Source: DATCTV01 sp964400685 (GTDB lineage Bacteria; Desulfobacterota; Desulfomonilia; UBA1062). Taken from it: 64,000 bases of DNA. Both the position numbers and the translations under genes were made by a program. Under the pieces are notes generated by a model that was not told the DNA's origin, did no database searches, and saw nothing but the letters and a program-made list of their open reading frames with translations. This document shows positions 45,469 through 54,639 of the stretch, one piece after another. The stretch lies in assembly GCA_964400685.1 (NCBI GenBank), contig CAYNVT010000001.1, forward strand, positions 52,918 to 116,917, in the 5' to 3' direction. How positions within the stretch are numbered: the first letter of the stretch is position 1; the number at the start of each line of letters is the position of its first letter.

Positions 45469-46029
45469 ATGGGAAGAAGAACAAAAGCATCCAGGCATAC
45501 CAAGACGCTCAAAAAAAATATTTTTCTCTTCTTTCTGTCGATATCAATCCTTGCAGGTACCACATGGCTCTTTTTGAATATTATTGAACTTCCGGGATTG
45601 CCCTTTAGAATAGATAAGATAAAACCTGGGGAAGTCATATCAGCAATCAAGGCCAGGCTCGGTAATAAGGAAATTGATGACAGACATATAGCTGAGAACG
45701 ATATAAACAAAAAAAAGAAAGTTGAAGCAACAGCCGCTGTCGAAAAGGACTATAAATATTCATTCTATGATATCCTTTATCATCAGAAACAAACCAAGTC
45801 CTCTGACAGTCATTTTTCGGTCCAGATAGATATATTCAAGTCAAGAAAATTCGCCGAGGATTTTATGAAAGAACTTGAAAGTGACAGGAGGTTAACCTGC
45901 AGGATTGTAAAAAAAGGAAGCCATTATTCAGTCCTGTGGGGTGGCTTTCCGTCAAGGGCTACAGCCGAACGCTATAACAGGCAGCTTTCAGGGATGCTGG
46001 GCAGGGAATGCCTGGTCGTGGAGATGTAG
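45469..46029 (+). CDS. SPOR-domain membrane protein
   Basis: The 186-aa protein has a basic N-terminus, one transmembrane helix (about 18-38, IFLFFLSISILAGTTWLFL), a charged linker rich in Lys/Glu/Asp, and a C-terminal SPOR domain (about 112-186, FSVQIDIFKSRKFAEDFMKEL...YSVLWGGFPSRATAERY). SPOR domains bind septal peptidoglycan lacking stem peptides, so a cell-division or envelope role is likely. It begins 6 nt after argS and is probably co-transcribed; such argS-SPOR pairs are seen in related bacteria. Confidence 0.85.
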   Translation: MGRRTKASRHTKTLKKNIFLFFLSISILAGTTWLFLNIIELPGLPFRIDKIKPGEVISAIKARLGNKEIDDRHIAENDINKKKKVEATAAVEKDYKYSFYDILYHQKQTKSSDSHFSVQIDIFKSRKFAEDFMKELESDRRLTCRIVKKGSHYSVLWGGFPSRATAERYNRQLSGMLGRECLVVEM

Positions 46030-46077
46030 GCTGTAATCCCGGGCCTGGTAAAAGAATTATGAAGTGTATATCAGTCT

Positions 46078-47691
46078 TTATTTCAGCATGCCCTCCGAAT
46101 ACATTTTTCTGAGCTCTTTTTTGTTGAACTTGCCCACGCTTGTCTTCGGGATCATTGACATAAAAACGAATTTCTCCGGTATCCACCAGTCCGCAACGCT
46201 GCCTTTGAGAAAATCTTTTAATTCATCTTCCGATATGGTTTCACCGGGGACTGGAACAATGCATCCCATAGGCCTTTCCTGCCACTTCTGGTGGGGTATG
46301 CCGATGACAGTTGCCTCAAGGACTTTCGGATGCGCCATGATTGCATTTTCCAGGTCAACCGAGGATATCCATTCGCCGCCGCTCTTTATCAGGTCGCCTT
46401 TCCTGTCAACGAGCCTTACATAGCCTTCCTCGTCCATTGTCGCGATATCGCCGGTTTTAAGCCATCCGTCAGAGAATAGTCTTGTTGATGATGCATCATC
46501 CCTGTAATATTCCTTTGCAATCCATGGGCCGCGGAACCATATTTCACCCCATTCTTTGCCATCCATTCTGATATCTTTACCATCATCGTTGACTATACGC
46601 ATTTCAACACCGGGTGCAGGTATGCCTGCGCTTGCACGGATGTCATAGATCTTATCCATCGGCCAGTCGGCCATATAGCTCTTGGGCAATGCCGCTGTCG
46701 CCATCGGGTATGTTTCCGTCATTCCATAGGCCTGACGTACCGGGAAGCCGTATTTTTCATTAAGACTCTTCATTAAGGAGATCGGGCAGGCGGAGCCTCC
46801 GCTGAAAATTCCTTTCAATGATGAAAAGTCGTGCGATCCTCCTTTTTCAAGGTAATCATGCAGCATCATCCAGATTGTCGGGACGCCGGCAGTGAAAGTC
46901 ACTTTTTCGTCGGCAATCACCCTGCACAGCTTTTCCATATTAAGGACCTCTCTACCGGGCAACACCTGTTTGCAGCCAAGGGCCACTGCCCCGAAAGGCG
47001 CTCCCCATGCGTTTGCATGAAACATCGGTACGATATGGATTACGCAGTCACCCTCGCCAACGCCCAGAGTGACGCCGATTCCGTATGTATGGAGCACTAT
47101 GCCCCTATGACTGTATACAACCCCTTTGGGTGTTCCCGTTGTAGCGGATGTGTAGCATATCAGGGCTGGGTCGAACTCGCTCATATCAATCGGCCAGTCA
47201 TAGTTCTCGGGAAATTCTTTAATCATATCATCATAAAGAAGGACGTTCGGCAGTGTTGTTTGAGGCATCTTGCCGGATTGTGAGAGTATTACATAATGTT
47301 CGACTGTTTTGAGCTGATCTGCAATCGGTTCGATAAGAAAGACAAGGTCTTCTTCGATAAACAGAATCTTGTCCTCTGCATGGTTGATGATATAAACCAT
47401 GTGCTCATGAGGCAGTCTGATATTGACTGTATGCAGCACGCCTCCCATGCACGGTACTCCGAAATAAAGCTCCAGATGTCTTTGATTGTTCAATGCAAAA
47501 CTTGCAACCCGTTCTCCACGCTTTATTCCGAGGTTATCAAGTGCATGTGCAAGCTGGCATGTGCGCCTGTAATAGTCTGCATAAGTATACCGGTGAATTT
47601 CATTGGGATAGACTGAGACGATCTCTTTTTTAGGAAAAAACTTGGCGGTCCTTATCAGGAAAGTCCTTAAAAGAAGCTGGTAATCCATCAT
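46078..47691 (-). CDS. Acyl-CoA synthetase (AMP-binding, medium/long-chain type)
   Basis: The 537-aa enzyme has the AMP-binding motif YTSATTGTPKGVVYSHR (about residue 182), AYGMTETYP, the SDGWLKTGDIATMD hinge region and the C-terminal catalytic lysine in TSVGKFNKKELR. It activates carboxylic acids, probably fatty acids, to CoA thioesters via acyl-AMP (AlkK/FadD-like). GGAGGTGG precedes the double ATG. It stands alone, convergent with the SPOR gene. Confidence 0.9.
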   Translation of the reverse strand: MMDYQLLLRTFLIRTAKFFPKKEIVSVYPNEIHRYTYADYYRRTCQLAHALDNLGIKRGERVASFALNNQRHLELYFGVPCMGGVLHTVNIRLPHEHMVYIINHAEDKILFIEEDLVFLIEPIADQLKTVEHYVILSQSGKMPQTTLPNVLLYDDMIKEFPENYDWPIDMSEFDPALICYTSATTGTPKGVVYSHRGIVLHTYGIGVTLGVGEGDCVIHIVPMFHANAWGAPFGAVALGCKQVLPGREVLNMEKLCRVIADEKVTFTAGVPTIWMMLHDYLEKGGSHDFSSLKGIFSGGSACPISLMKSLNEKYGFPVRQAYGMTETYPMATAALPKSYMADWPMDKIYDIRASAGIPAPGVEMRIVNDDGKDIRMDGKEWGEIWFRGPWIAKEYYRDDASSTRLFSDGWLKTGDIATMDEEGYVRLVDRKGDLIKSGGEWISSVDLENAIMAHPKVLEATVIGIPHQKWQERPMGCIVPVPGETISEDELKDFLKGSVADWWIPEKFVFMSMIPKTSVGKFNKKELRKMYSEGMLK

Positions 47692-48002
47692 TTTCCACCT
47701 CCAGGATTTATGTAATATTATATGACAAGCTTACTTGATAAAGACATAATTGCAATTTCAGATAAGTCAATATCGTATTGCAATGTGACACCATTCAAAA
47801 GCCTTAAAAATGCTGATGAATGCTGTAAAAAATGAAAGGTAAAAAATATTTCAAGACTTGATTTAAGAATATTCACTGGTATTATTTACGAATCACTTTG
47901 AATGCCGGATTTCTTATAGAATATTACACCATAAGGCTAATCAGGTGCTGTTCTATTTGTGCACCTGTTAGAGCGGAGCTATATAAATAGTAAGGAGATA
48001 AT
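47692..48002. other. AT-rich leader region of the polysaccharide locus
   Basis: A 311-bp gap between divergent genes, very AT-rich and without a credible gene. CAGGTGC (47942) and GCACCTG (47961) form a 7-bp stem with a 12-nt loop in the probable 5' leader of the aminotransferase gene. No ops/JUMPstart sequence was found. The promoter of the plus-strand locus most likely lies here. Confidence 0.5.
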
Positions 48003-49145
48003 ATGCAGTTTATTGACCTGAAGAAACAGCAGGAAAGGATAAGGGAAAAAATTGAATCCGGTATTAGAAGGGTTCTGGATAGCGGCCAGTATATAATGGG
48101 GGCTGAAATCAAGGAGCTTGAAAAGAAACTGTCAGAATATGTCGGCGCAAAAAATGCAATCGGATGCGCTTCCGGGACCGATGCCCTCTTGATGGCGCTT
48201 ATGGCTTATGAAGTAGGCCCAGGTGATGCTGTCTTTACAACGCCATTTACCTTTGTAGCGACTGCCGAAGTCATTTCGCTTCTCGGTGCTACGCCGGTTT
48301 TTGTTGATATTGAACCGGATACTTTCAATATCGATCCTCAAAAACTTGAACAGGCGATTCTTGCGGTTGAGGACGGCGGCAGTAAGGAATATCCCCTTCC
48401 CATTGGGGCCGATGGACTGGTACCGAAAGGGATAATTCCTGTTGACCTTTTCGGGCAGACTGCAGATTACGCAAGGATCAATGATATAGCAGAAAGACAC
48501 GGGCTTTTTGTGATCGAAGATGCCTGTCAATCATTCGGTGCTGAATACAAAGGTAAAAAAGCATGCTCCCTTGCCGATATTGCCTGTACATCTTTCTTTC
48601 CTGCAAAGCCTCTTGGCTGCTATGGAGATGGGGGCATGGTTTTCACTGATGATGATGAGCTTGCGAAAAAAATGATTTCAATAAGGGTTCATGGTTCGGG
48701 CTCGGACAAGTATGACAATATCCGACTTGGAATCAATGGCAGGCTTGATACGATTCAGGCGGCCATACTACTTGCTAAGTTTGAAATATTTCCAGAAGAA
48801 ATAGAGTTGAGGCAGGAAGTTGCAGAGAGGTATTCAAGGCTTTTAAAGGGTAAAGTAACAGTTCCCTTTGTTGAAAAAGGTTGTAAAAGTGCATGGGCGC
48901 AGTATTCAATTCTTTGCGAAAACCGTGATGGAGTAATCGACAAGCTTAAGTCATCAGGCATCCCGACAGCCATATACTATCCGATACCTCTTCATCTTCA
49001 GGGCGCCTACAGGTATCTTGGCTACCAGAAAGGGGCGTTTCACGTTTCTGAAGAAATTGCGGGAAAAATCTTCAGTATTCCGATGCATCCATATCTTACA
49101 GAGGAAGAACAGGAAAATATTGCGAGTTTTTTGAGTGAGGCGTAA
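48003..49145 (+). CDS. WbpE-like DegT/DnrJ/EryC1 sugar aminotransferase
   Basis: A 380-aa PLP enzyme of the nucleotide-sugar aminotransferase family. It starts with QFIDLKKQ, has GCASGTDALLMAL, the EDACQSFGAEYKGKKACSL region, the PLP lysine in SFFPAKPLGCYGDGG and RVHGSGSDKYDNIRLGINGRLD. It closely resembles WbpE, which aminates the 3-keto sugar in UDP-diacetamido-glucuronic acid synthesis; the next gene encodes the flanking two steps. TAAGGAG precedes the ATG. The stop codon falls inside a 25-nt inverted repeat. Confidence 0.9.
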   Translation: MQFIDLKKQQERIREKIESGIRRVLDSGQYIMGAEIKELEKKLSEYVGAKNAIGCASGTDALLMALMAYEVGPGDAVFTTPFTFVATAEVISLLGATPVFVDIEPDTFNIDPQKLEQAILAVEDGGSKEYPLPIGADGLVPKGIIPVDLFGQTADYARINDIAERHGLFVIEDACQSFGAEYKGKKACSLADIACTSFFPAKPLGCYGDGGMVFTDDDELAKKMISIRVHGSGSDKYDNIRLGINGRLDTIQAAILLAKFEIFPEEIELRQEVAERYSRLLKGKVTVPFVEKGCKSAWAQYSILCENRDGVIDKLKSSGIPTAIYYPIPLHLQGAYRYLGYQKGAFHVSEEIAGKIFSIPMHPYLTEEEQENIASFLSEA

Positions 49146-49157
49146 GGAGTGAGGAGT
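49133..49157 (+). repeat. Left 25-nt inverted repeat of the S23-like element
   Basis: GAGTGAGGCGTAAGGAGTGAGGAGT-type repeat that matches the reverse complement of 49357-49381 at 24 of 25 positions. It includes the stop codon of the aminotransferase gene and the ribosome-binding site of the S23-like remnant. Confidence 0.85.
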
Positions 49158-49357
49158 GAAGAGAGTTCATTGCGATCTTAAAGTTTGGCAGGAATCGATG
49201 GAGCTTTTAAAAAAATATGTATGAATTTTCGTATAATATTCAAGTTGAGGAGACTTACGGTTTGAAAATCCAGAGATCATTTCTGAGCAGATTGAAAAAA
49301 GTTTCTGGCCTCCTCGGTGGCTTAATTAACTCTATAAGAGAAAGGAATATACAATGA
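49156..49357 (+). pseudogene. Decayed four-helix-bundle (S23/IVP-like) gene
   Basis: Starting with GTG at 49156, the translation KRVHCDLKVWQESMELLKKY matches the usual start of S23/four-helix-bundle proteins, then meets a stop at 49222. The shifted frame continues YEFSYNIQVEETYGL, another family segment (VYEF...EETYGL). The central part (the region normally reading SQIRRAAVSIPSNIAEG) is missing. FENPEIISEQIEK and, after another frameshift, VSGLLGGLINSIRERN give the family C-terminus. So there are at least two frameshifts and one large internal deletion. Intact relatives are encoded in 23S rRNA intervening sequences and as stand-alone genes; Avd of retroelements is a distant relative. Confidence 0.8.
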
Positions 49358-50943
49358 CTCCTCACTCCTCACGCCTCACTCCTCACATAGCAATCACAGG
49401 TGCAGGATACTGGGGGAAAAACCTTGTAAGGAATTACATGGAATTAGGGGTATTGAAAACTGTCTGTGACACCAGTGTTCAAAATCTTACAGAGCTTGAA
49501 AAACAGTATCAGGGTCTCAGTCTCACGAGCAGTTTCAGTGAAGTTCTTGATGATAAAGATATAAAAGGTGTAGTGATTTCAGCACCTGCGGCGATGCATT
49601 TCTCTCTTGCAAGAGAGGCGCTTCTTTCTGGAAAGGATGTATTTGTTGAGAAACCGCTTTCCCTTGACCTGAGAGATGCAGAAGAACTTAGAGACATTGC
49701 CCTTAAAAAATCAAGAATCCTTATGGTAGGCCACCTGCTTCAGTACCATCCTTGTTTTATCAGACTCAAGGGGATGATCAGGGATGGACTGCTAGGACGC
49801 ATTGACTATGTTTATTCAACAAGACTTAACTTTGGTAAAATCAGACGGGAGGAGGATATTTTGTGGAGTTTCGCCCCTCACGACATCTCAATGATCCTTT
49901 CGCTTGCCAATGAAACGCCTGAAGCTGTGATAGCAACCGGCGGCTATTATCTTCATAAAAAAATTGCTGATGTAACTACAACACACCTTGAATTTTCATC
50001 AGGGTTAAGGGCGCATGTTTTTGTTTCATGGCTACATCCTTTCAAAGAGCAGAAACTCGTAGTTGTCGGCGAAAAAGGCATGGCGGTATTTAATGACACA
50101 TTAACCTGGGCGGATAAGCTCCTGCTGTATCCTCATAATGTAAAATGGGAAAACGGCATTCCCGTACCGGATAAAAAAGATGCGATCAGGATTGAAGTGG
50201 AAAATGAGGAACCGCTCAAAAAAGAATGCGAGCATTTCATATCATGCATTGAGACCAGGAATGAACCGTTAACCGACGGCAACGAAGGAATTGATGTTTT
50301 AAGGATTCTGAAGGCGGGGCAGCTTTCACTTGATAATGCCAGCCAGAAAATATTCATCTCTGATCTTAGCCGGAAAGAGAAAACTTATTTTGTGCACAAT
50401 TCTAGCTATATAGATGATGGTGTCGAAATTGGCGAGGGTTCAAAGATCTGGCATTTCAGCCACATACTTAAAGGAACGAAGATAGGGAAAGAATGCAATA
50501 TAGGCCAGAACGTGGTTATAGGTCCGGATTCCACGATAGGTAACGGGTGCAAGATTCAGAACAATGTATCGATCTATAAAGGTGTCATGCTGGAGGACGA
50601 TGTCTTCTGCGGTCCTTCAATGGTCTTCACAAATGTCTATAATCCCAGGGCACACATTTCAAAGATGAATGAAATGAGGCCGACTCTCTTAAAAAAAGGT
50701 GTGACAATTGGAGCGAATGCAACGATAGTATGCGGCCACACGATCGGCGAATACGCATTTATAGGTGCAGGAGCAGTTGTCACAAGGGGTGCCTCCGCAC
50801 ATGCTCTTATGGTAGGTAACCCTGCAAAACAGATCGGCTGGATGTGCCAGTGCGGTGAAAAACTGGATGATGACCTGATTTGCAGCCATTGCGGGAAAGC
50901 ATATACGAATACTCAATCAGAAGGGCTAGCATTAAAGAAATAA
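49354..50943 (+). CDS. WbpB-like dehydrogenase fused to WbpD-like N-acetyltransferase
   Basis: The 529-aa protein joins two enzymes. Residues about 10-340 are a Gfo/Idh/MocA oxidoreductase (ITGAGYWGKNLVRNY, the EKPLSLDL motif, VGHLLQYHP), like WbpB, which oxidises C3 of UDP-GlcNAcA. Residues about 345-505 are a left-handed beta-helix acetyltransferase of hexapeptide repeats (IGEGSKIWHF, IGKECNIGQNVVIG, GANATIVCGHTIGEYAFIGAGAVVT), like WbpD. A C-terminal zinc ribbon follows (CQCG...CSHCG). With the preceding WbpE-like gene this supplies three steps towards UDP-2,3-diacetamido uronic acid. The first 11 residues derive from the inserted repeat, which also sets the start codon; AAAGGAA lies upstream. 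Confidence 0.9.
   Translation: MTPHSSRLTPHIAITGAGYWGKNLVRNYMELGVLKTVCDTSVQNLTELEKQYQGLSLTSSFSEVLDDKDIKGVVISAPAAMHFSLAREALLSGKDVFVEKPLSLDLRDAEELRDIALKKSRILMVGHLLQYHPCFIRLKGMIRDGLLGRIDYVYSTRLNFGKIRREEDILWSFAPHDISMILSLANETPEAVIATGGYYLHKKIADVTTTHLEFSSGLRAHVFVSWLHPFKEQKLVVVGEKGMAVFNDTLTWADKLLLYPHNVKWENGIPVPDKKDAIRIEVENEEPLKKECEHFISCIETRNEPLTDGNEGIDVLRILKAGQLSLDNASQKIFISDLSRKEKTYFVHNSSYIDDGVEIGEGSKIWHFSHILKGTKIGKECNIGQNVVIGPDSTIGNGCKIQNNVSIYKGVMLEDDVFCGPSMVFTNVYNPRAHISKMNEMRPTLLKKGVTIGANATIVCGHTIGEYAFIGAGAVVTRGASAHALMVGNPAKQIGWMCQCGEKLDDDLICSHCGKAYTNTQSEGLALKK
49357..49381 (-). repeat. Right 25-nt inverted repeat of the S23-like element
   Basis: Partner of the repeat at 49133-49157. It codes for residues 2-10 (TPHSSRLTP) of the following oxidoreductase, whose start codon lies 3 bp before the repeat. 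Confidence 0.85.
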
Positions 50944-51116
50944 ATTTTTTTGCTTTGTTACCTGGTTTATAATTTATAATAAATTAATTATCGATTCTTT
51001 TTAAGAAATTTGTAGTTGCGATTTCCAGTTTTCAATGGTTAGATGAAAGCAGATTGATTCCATTTAAATTGCGATCAGTTAATTTGATTAATTGTATATT
51101 CAACAGGGAGGATGTT

Positions 51117-51323
51117 ATGGATTGGCTGCTGACTGTTGAACTGGAAGAGTCAATAGTGGAGAAAATTGACAGGACTGCAAAAAGATTGGGAAAAACGAGA
51201 ATAGAGATAGCGAATGTGATAGTGGGTCATATCCTTGAAAATCTCATGGCTGAAAAACAGAATAAAGAATATGACATGAAGATGAATCTGTTTGATGCAT
51301 TAAAAAAGAATAATCCAAAATAG
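51117..51323 (+). CDS. Small ribbon-helix-helix-like protein
   Basis: A 68-aa protein. A short strand (LLTVELEESIV) is followed by two helices (EKIDRTAKRLGKTRIEIANVIVGHIL), the pattern of CopG/Arc-type RHH DNA-binding proteins. A charged tail follows. GGGAGG lies 6 nt before the ATG at 51117. It may be a local regulator of the polysaccharide genes or an orphan antitoxin; no toxin gene is next to it. Confidence 0.65.
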   Translation: MDWLLTVELEESIVEKIDRTAKRLGKTRIEIANVIVGHILENLMAEKQNKEYDMKMNLFDALKKNNPK

Positions 51324-51538
51324 TCAGGATTAGTTTCTCTGATGTCCCTACATTGGAATAATAATTCGAAACTGCACATTCCTCTGAACGAGCTCTTTAG
51401 ACTCTCTGAAATATCTCAAATAATCTGCCTGATAAAAGATTAACAAGAAATTTATATTATGGCATGATTAATTTCAAGCAAACGGAAGATCATGGTATAT
51501 TTAAAAAAGTATGCCAATTAATAAATATGGAGGATTAA

Positions 51539-52969
51539 ATGGAATCCAGCAAAGGCAAGACAAATAATACAGAAGAAAGATTTGAAGAAAAAGAAATTGA
51601 CTTCATGAAGATTTTTCTCATGATCAAAAGGCATAAATGGCTAATTATATCAATTATTGGTGCGTGTATTTTAATTGGGTGTGTTTTAATTTTAATAAGT
51701 GCGCACAGTGTATCCGAGTGCAAGGTTGCCTTGACCTTTTCCGGTATCGACAAGCATGAGTATCCGAACGGCAAAAAATTTGAGATGAGTGATCTGATAC
51801 CATCAGATGCAGCCATTAAGGCGGCCAATGTTATTCAGAACCCCAAGAAGAGGAAAATTTTCGAAAAAAATCCCAAATCATTTCTTTTTGTGGACCCTTT
51901 CATTCCGGTTGAGGTTCAGGAAAAGATAATCGAGATAAAAAAAGTCAAAAAGGAAACTATGCATTACCTGCCTAATCAGTACTATATCAGATTCGTTCAG
52001 AAACTTGGCGGCCCCATCAGCGGAAGAGAGAGAAAGCAGATACTCTATAGTCTTGTGCAATCTTACGAACAGGGATTCTATGAAGATTTTGTGGGCAGAC
52101 AGCTTCTGACAATCGAATTGCCTCAGAGTCTCATAAAAAACAGTGATTATATCGATTCATTCGAAGTGCTTAACAACACTGCTGATAACTACAATAAATT
52201 CCTGGAAAAAAGGAAAGAGGATGCCGGATACTTTCAATCGACAAAGACAGGAAAATCATTTGTTGACCTTCAAACAGAGTTGAAAAATCTTATGGAAATC
52301 GAATTGGTCGGAGTTGATTCTTTGATATACTATTATCATCTGTCAAAGTATAAAGATTTCCTTTTGACAAGAACACAGTACAAGATCAAACGGATGGAAC
52401 AGGCCAGAGAGAAAAAGATGCTGGAAACCGAGATGGTGAATAACCTTCTCAAGCAGGTCCTGGAAAAGGATAAAAGTGGCACAAATACCACAATGCCTAT
52501 AGGAACACCTAACACGCAAATCGTTGTTGATGCAGATACGATAGAAAAGCTGAACCAGAAAGAGTATTTGAATCTGCTTATTAAGAGATCTCTCGAATCA
52601 GGGGTTGAGTCTCAGAACCTGGGGGTCGATAAAAAATACCTGCAGGAATATATCGAGCTCCTGCAGAAATCACAGGTAAAAGAAACTGATGTAGCCTCGG
52701 CGAAGAAATTTGTCGAGAGCAGGCTTGAAGCTATAAGGCTTGAATTAATCCGTATTGCAAAGGGAGCAAATGAACTGAATCAGGAATTCATGAGTACAAA
52801 GTATTCGAAAGTGATTATGATAACCGAGGAACCTCATAACCTGAAATCATATGACAGGAGTCCACTTGTGGTTATGGTAGTCTCTATCTTTGCAGGAATT
52901 GTTATATCATTTGTCCTGGCATATATCCTCGACCTTATATATGCGGTGAAAAAAAATATCAGTTTGTAG
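51539..52969 (+). CDS. Wzz-like polysaccharide co-polymerase
   Basis: A 476-aa inner-membrane protein with one helix near the N-terminus (about 34-54, LIISIIGACILIGCVLILIS) and one near the C-terminus (about 447-468), enclosing a long helical, charged periplasmic domain. The N-terminal segment before helix 1 (EEKEIDFMKIFLMIKRHKW) is the chain-length-determinant start. There is no kinase domain. It probably sets polymer length with the Wzy-like protein encoded downstream. GGAGG precedes the ATG; the 215-bp gap ahead of it holds no gene. Confidence 0.78.
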   Translation: MESSKGKTNNTEERFEEKEIDFMKIFLMIKRHKWLIISIIGACILIGCVLILISAHSVSECKVALTFSGIDKHEYPNGKKFEMSDLIPSDAAIKAANVIQNPKKRKIFEKNPKSFLFVDPFIPVEVQEKIIEIKKVKKETMHYLPNQYYIRFVQKLGGPISGRERKQILYSLVQSYEQGFYEDFVGRQLLTIELPQSLIKNSDYIDSFEVLNNTADNYNKFLEKRKEDAGYFQSTKTGKSFVDLQTELKNLMEIELVGVDSLIYYYHLSKYKDFLLTRTQYKIKRMEQAREKKMLETEMVNNLLKQVLEKDKSGTNTTMPIGTPNTQIVVDADTIEKLNQKEYLNLLIKRSLESGVESQNLGVDKKYLQEYIELLQKSQVKETDVASAKKFVESRLEAIRLELIRIAKGANELNQEFMSTKYSKVIMITEEPHNLKSYDRSPLVVMVVSIFAGIVISFVLAYILDLIYAVKKNISL

Positions 52970-53108
52970 TGCCGGTTAATAATTTCTCGGCACTGGCAAA
53001 TCAGATAAATGAGCTATAGTTAGCTACAGCTGTATGTTTTGTTGTCTGCTCGAAAACAAATCGGGAAAGGCAGAAAATGCGAAGCCTTTTCAGGCCGAGG
53101 CCCAATAG

Positions 53109-54617
53109 ATGTCTTTTAAAACCAGATTGATGAAAATTACCGATGCCCTGAATGGATACCCTGACTGCATCCTGACCGGAGCAGCCTTTTTTGTAAGTAT
53201 CCTTGCGCTGATACCGGCCTGGGTTAACTATGACATAATCTCAACTGATGGTGTGTATTTTTATATTCCTGTCGCTAAACTGTTTCTAAATGGCAATTTT
53301 CATGAAGCTCTATATGGAAAACTCGAACCACTGTTCCCGCTGCCTTTATATGAATTTCTGATTTTTATGACTGCAAAGATTACCGGTTTTTCTCTGGAAA
53401 CTTCGAGCAGGCTGGTTGCTTCAAGCGCATATGTCTTGGGCTCTATAGGCATTTATAAAATCACAAAAGAGATTGCAAACAACAAAATCGTGGCATTGCT
53501 CAGCGTACTTTTCTATTTGTCTAATAGAAAGCTGCTTGAATATTCGGTTGATTGTCTCAAAGAGTCTCTGCTCGTCTGTTTAATATTATGGGCCAACTTT
53601 TTAATTATAAAAGGAATTAATTCTACTGGCAGAAAAAGGCTGATTTGCTTTGTCTCGGGCATATTCCTGTTTTTATCAGGGATTATGGTAAGGGGTACCT
53701 CACTCATTTTCCTGGCTGCATGGCTTATTATCTGGATTTTCCATAAAAAGGACAATTTTCTGAAAAGGGCATTGGTATTTATTGTGCCGGTTACAGCTGT
53801 GATGACACTGATTGTTACGATGCCCGATATTCCGTTATTCCGTAACAGTCTGAACATACCTGACTACATGAACAGGTTTGGCGCCTCATATTCAAACACA
53901 GCTGATTTTATGAATGCCGTTACCAATCTGATGAGTGATTTTATGGCAAAGACATATTATCTTATCGGCTTTTTCGGCATTATCGGCATCTATTTTTACA
54001 GAACTACTCCATATGCAAAACATCTTGTGATTACTCTATTGATTTTTCTTGGAATATTCCTTGGCATGGGATGGAACAACACAGGCCGGGAATCTGTTAG
54101 GTATATAATTGCTCCGATTATATATCTGCTCCCGATTGCTTCATGTGCCGTTTCATCATCAATAGGATCATCATCGAGATTTATGAAGATTCTGGCAATA
54201 TTAGCCATTATCTCAGCGCCTTTTTTATGGGCAGGAAAGGCTTTTACCCCTCCCGATGCAGACAGGCTGGCAAGGAAAGAGGCCGGAGAGTGGATATTGT
54301 CAGAATGTGGTGCAGAAAAGGATATTATTACAAACCGCAGGAGGATAGCCTTTTATGCACAAGGTAATCCGGCAATTATTGATGTTTATCCCGACCTGAA
54401 TAAAATGGACAAGGCAATCGCCTGGGGAAGAGAAACAAGGAATGTAAAACTAAAAGATGTAATAGATCAGAAGTCACTCAAGAAAGTAGTGGCCGTGGAT
54501 TATCTCTCAGATGACTTTGCAAAATCATGGGTCAGCATGCTGGATGACCTGGGAATAAAGCCAGATAAAAAATTTCGTAGCATATATGTATATATTCCAC
54601 AGCCCAATATTGATTAA
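53109..54617 (+). CDS. GT39/ArnT-like integral membrane glycosyltransferase
   Basis: A 502-aa protein with about ten to twelve hydrophobic segments and a soluble C-terminal domain. The first periplasmic loop holds an acidic motif (NYDIISTDGVYFYIPVAKLFLNG), where GT-C enzymes of the PMT/ArnT group bind the lipid-linked donor. Such enzymes transfer sugars from polyprenyl phosphate. Acceptor unknown. Only a weak GAGG site precedes the ATG. Confidence 0.7.
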   Translation: MSFKTRLMKITDALNGYPDCILTGAAFFVSILALIPAWVNYDIISTDGVYFYIPVAKLFLNGNFHEALYGKLEPLFPLPLYEFLIFMTAKITGFSLETSSRLVASSAYVLGSIGIYKITKEIANNKIVALLSVLFYLSNRKLLEYSVDCLKESLLVCLILWANFLIIKGINSTGRKRLICFVSGIFLFLSGIMVRGTSLIFLAAWLIIWIFHKKDNFLKRALVFIVPVTAVMTLIVTMPDIPLFRNSLNIPDYMNRFGASYSNTADFMNAVTNLMSDFMAKTYYLIGFFGIIGIYFYRTTPYAKHLVITLLIFLGIFLGMGWNNTGRESVRYIIAPIIYLLPIASCAVSSSIGSSSRFMKILAILAIISAPFLWAGKAFTPPDADRLARKEAGEWILSECGAEKDIITNRRRIAFYAQGNPAIIDVYPDLNKMDKAIAWGRETRNVKLKDVIDQKSLKKVVAVDYLSDDFAKSWVSMLDDLGIKPDKKFRSIYVYIPQPNID

Positions 54618-54639
54618 AGACAAAATATTGATTTAACTG

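Noticed and set aside
47722..47835. A 37-codon open frame in the 47.7-48.0 kb gap
   Set aside because: No ribosome-binding site, no recognisable family and poor codon pattern in an AT-rich region.
35901..51467. Shared 13-mer TATTATGGCATGA upstream of rpoZ (35901) and of the Wzz-like gene (51455)
   Set aside because: Dozens of 13-mer matches are expected by chance in 64 kb, and spacing to a -35 box is not the same in the two places.
53040..53108. Leader of the GT39-like gene resembles a c-di-GMP-I riboswitch (AATGCGAAGCC...GGCCGAGG)
   Set aside because: The conserved GGCAAACC and tetraloop-receptor parts do not line up and only a short segment is alike.
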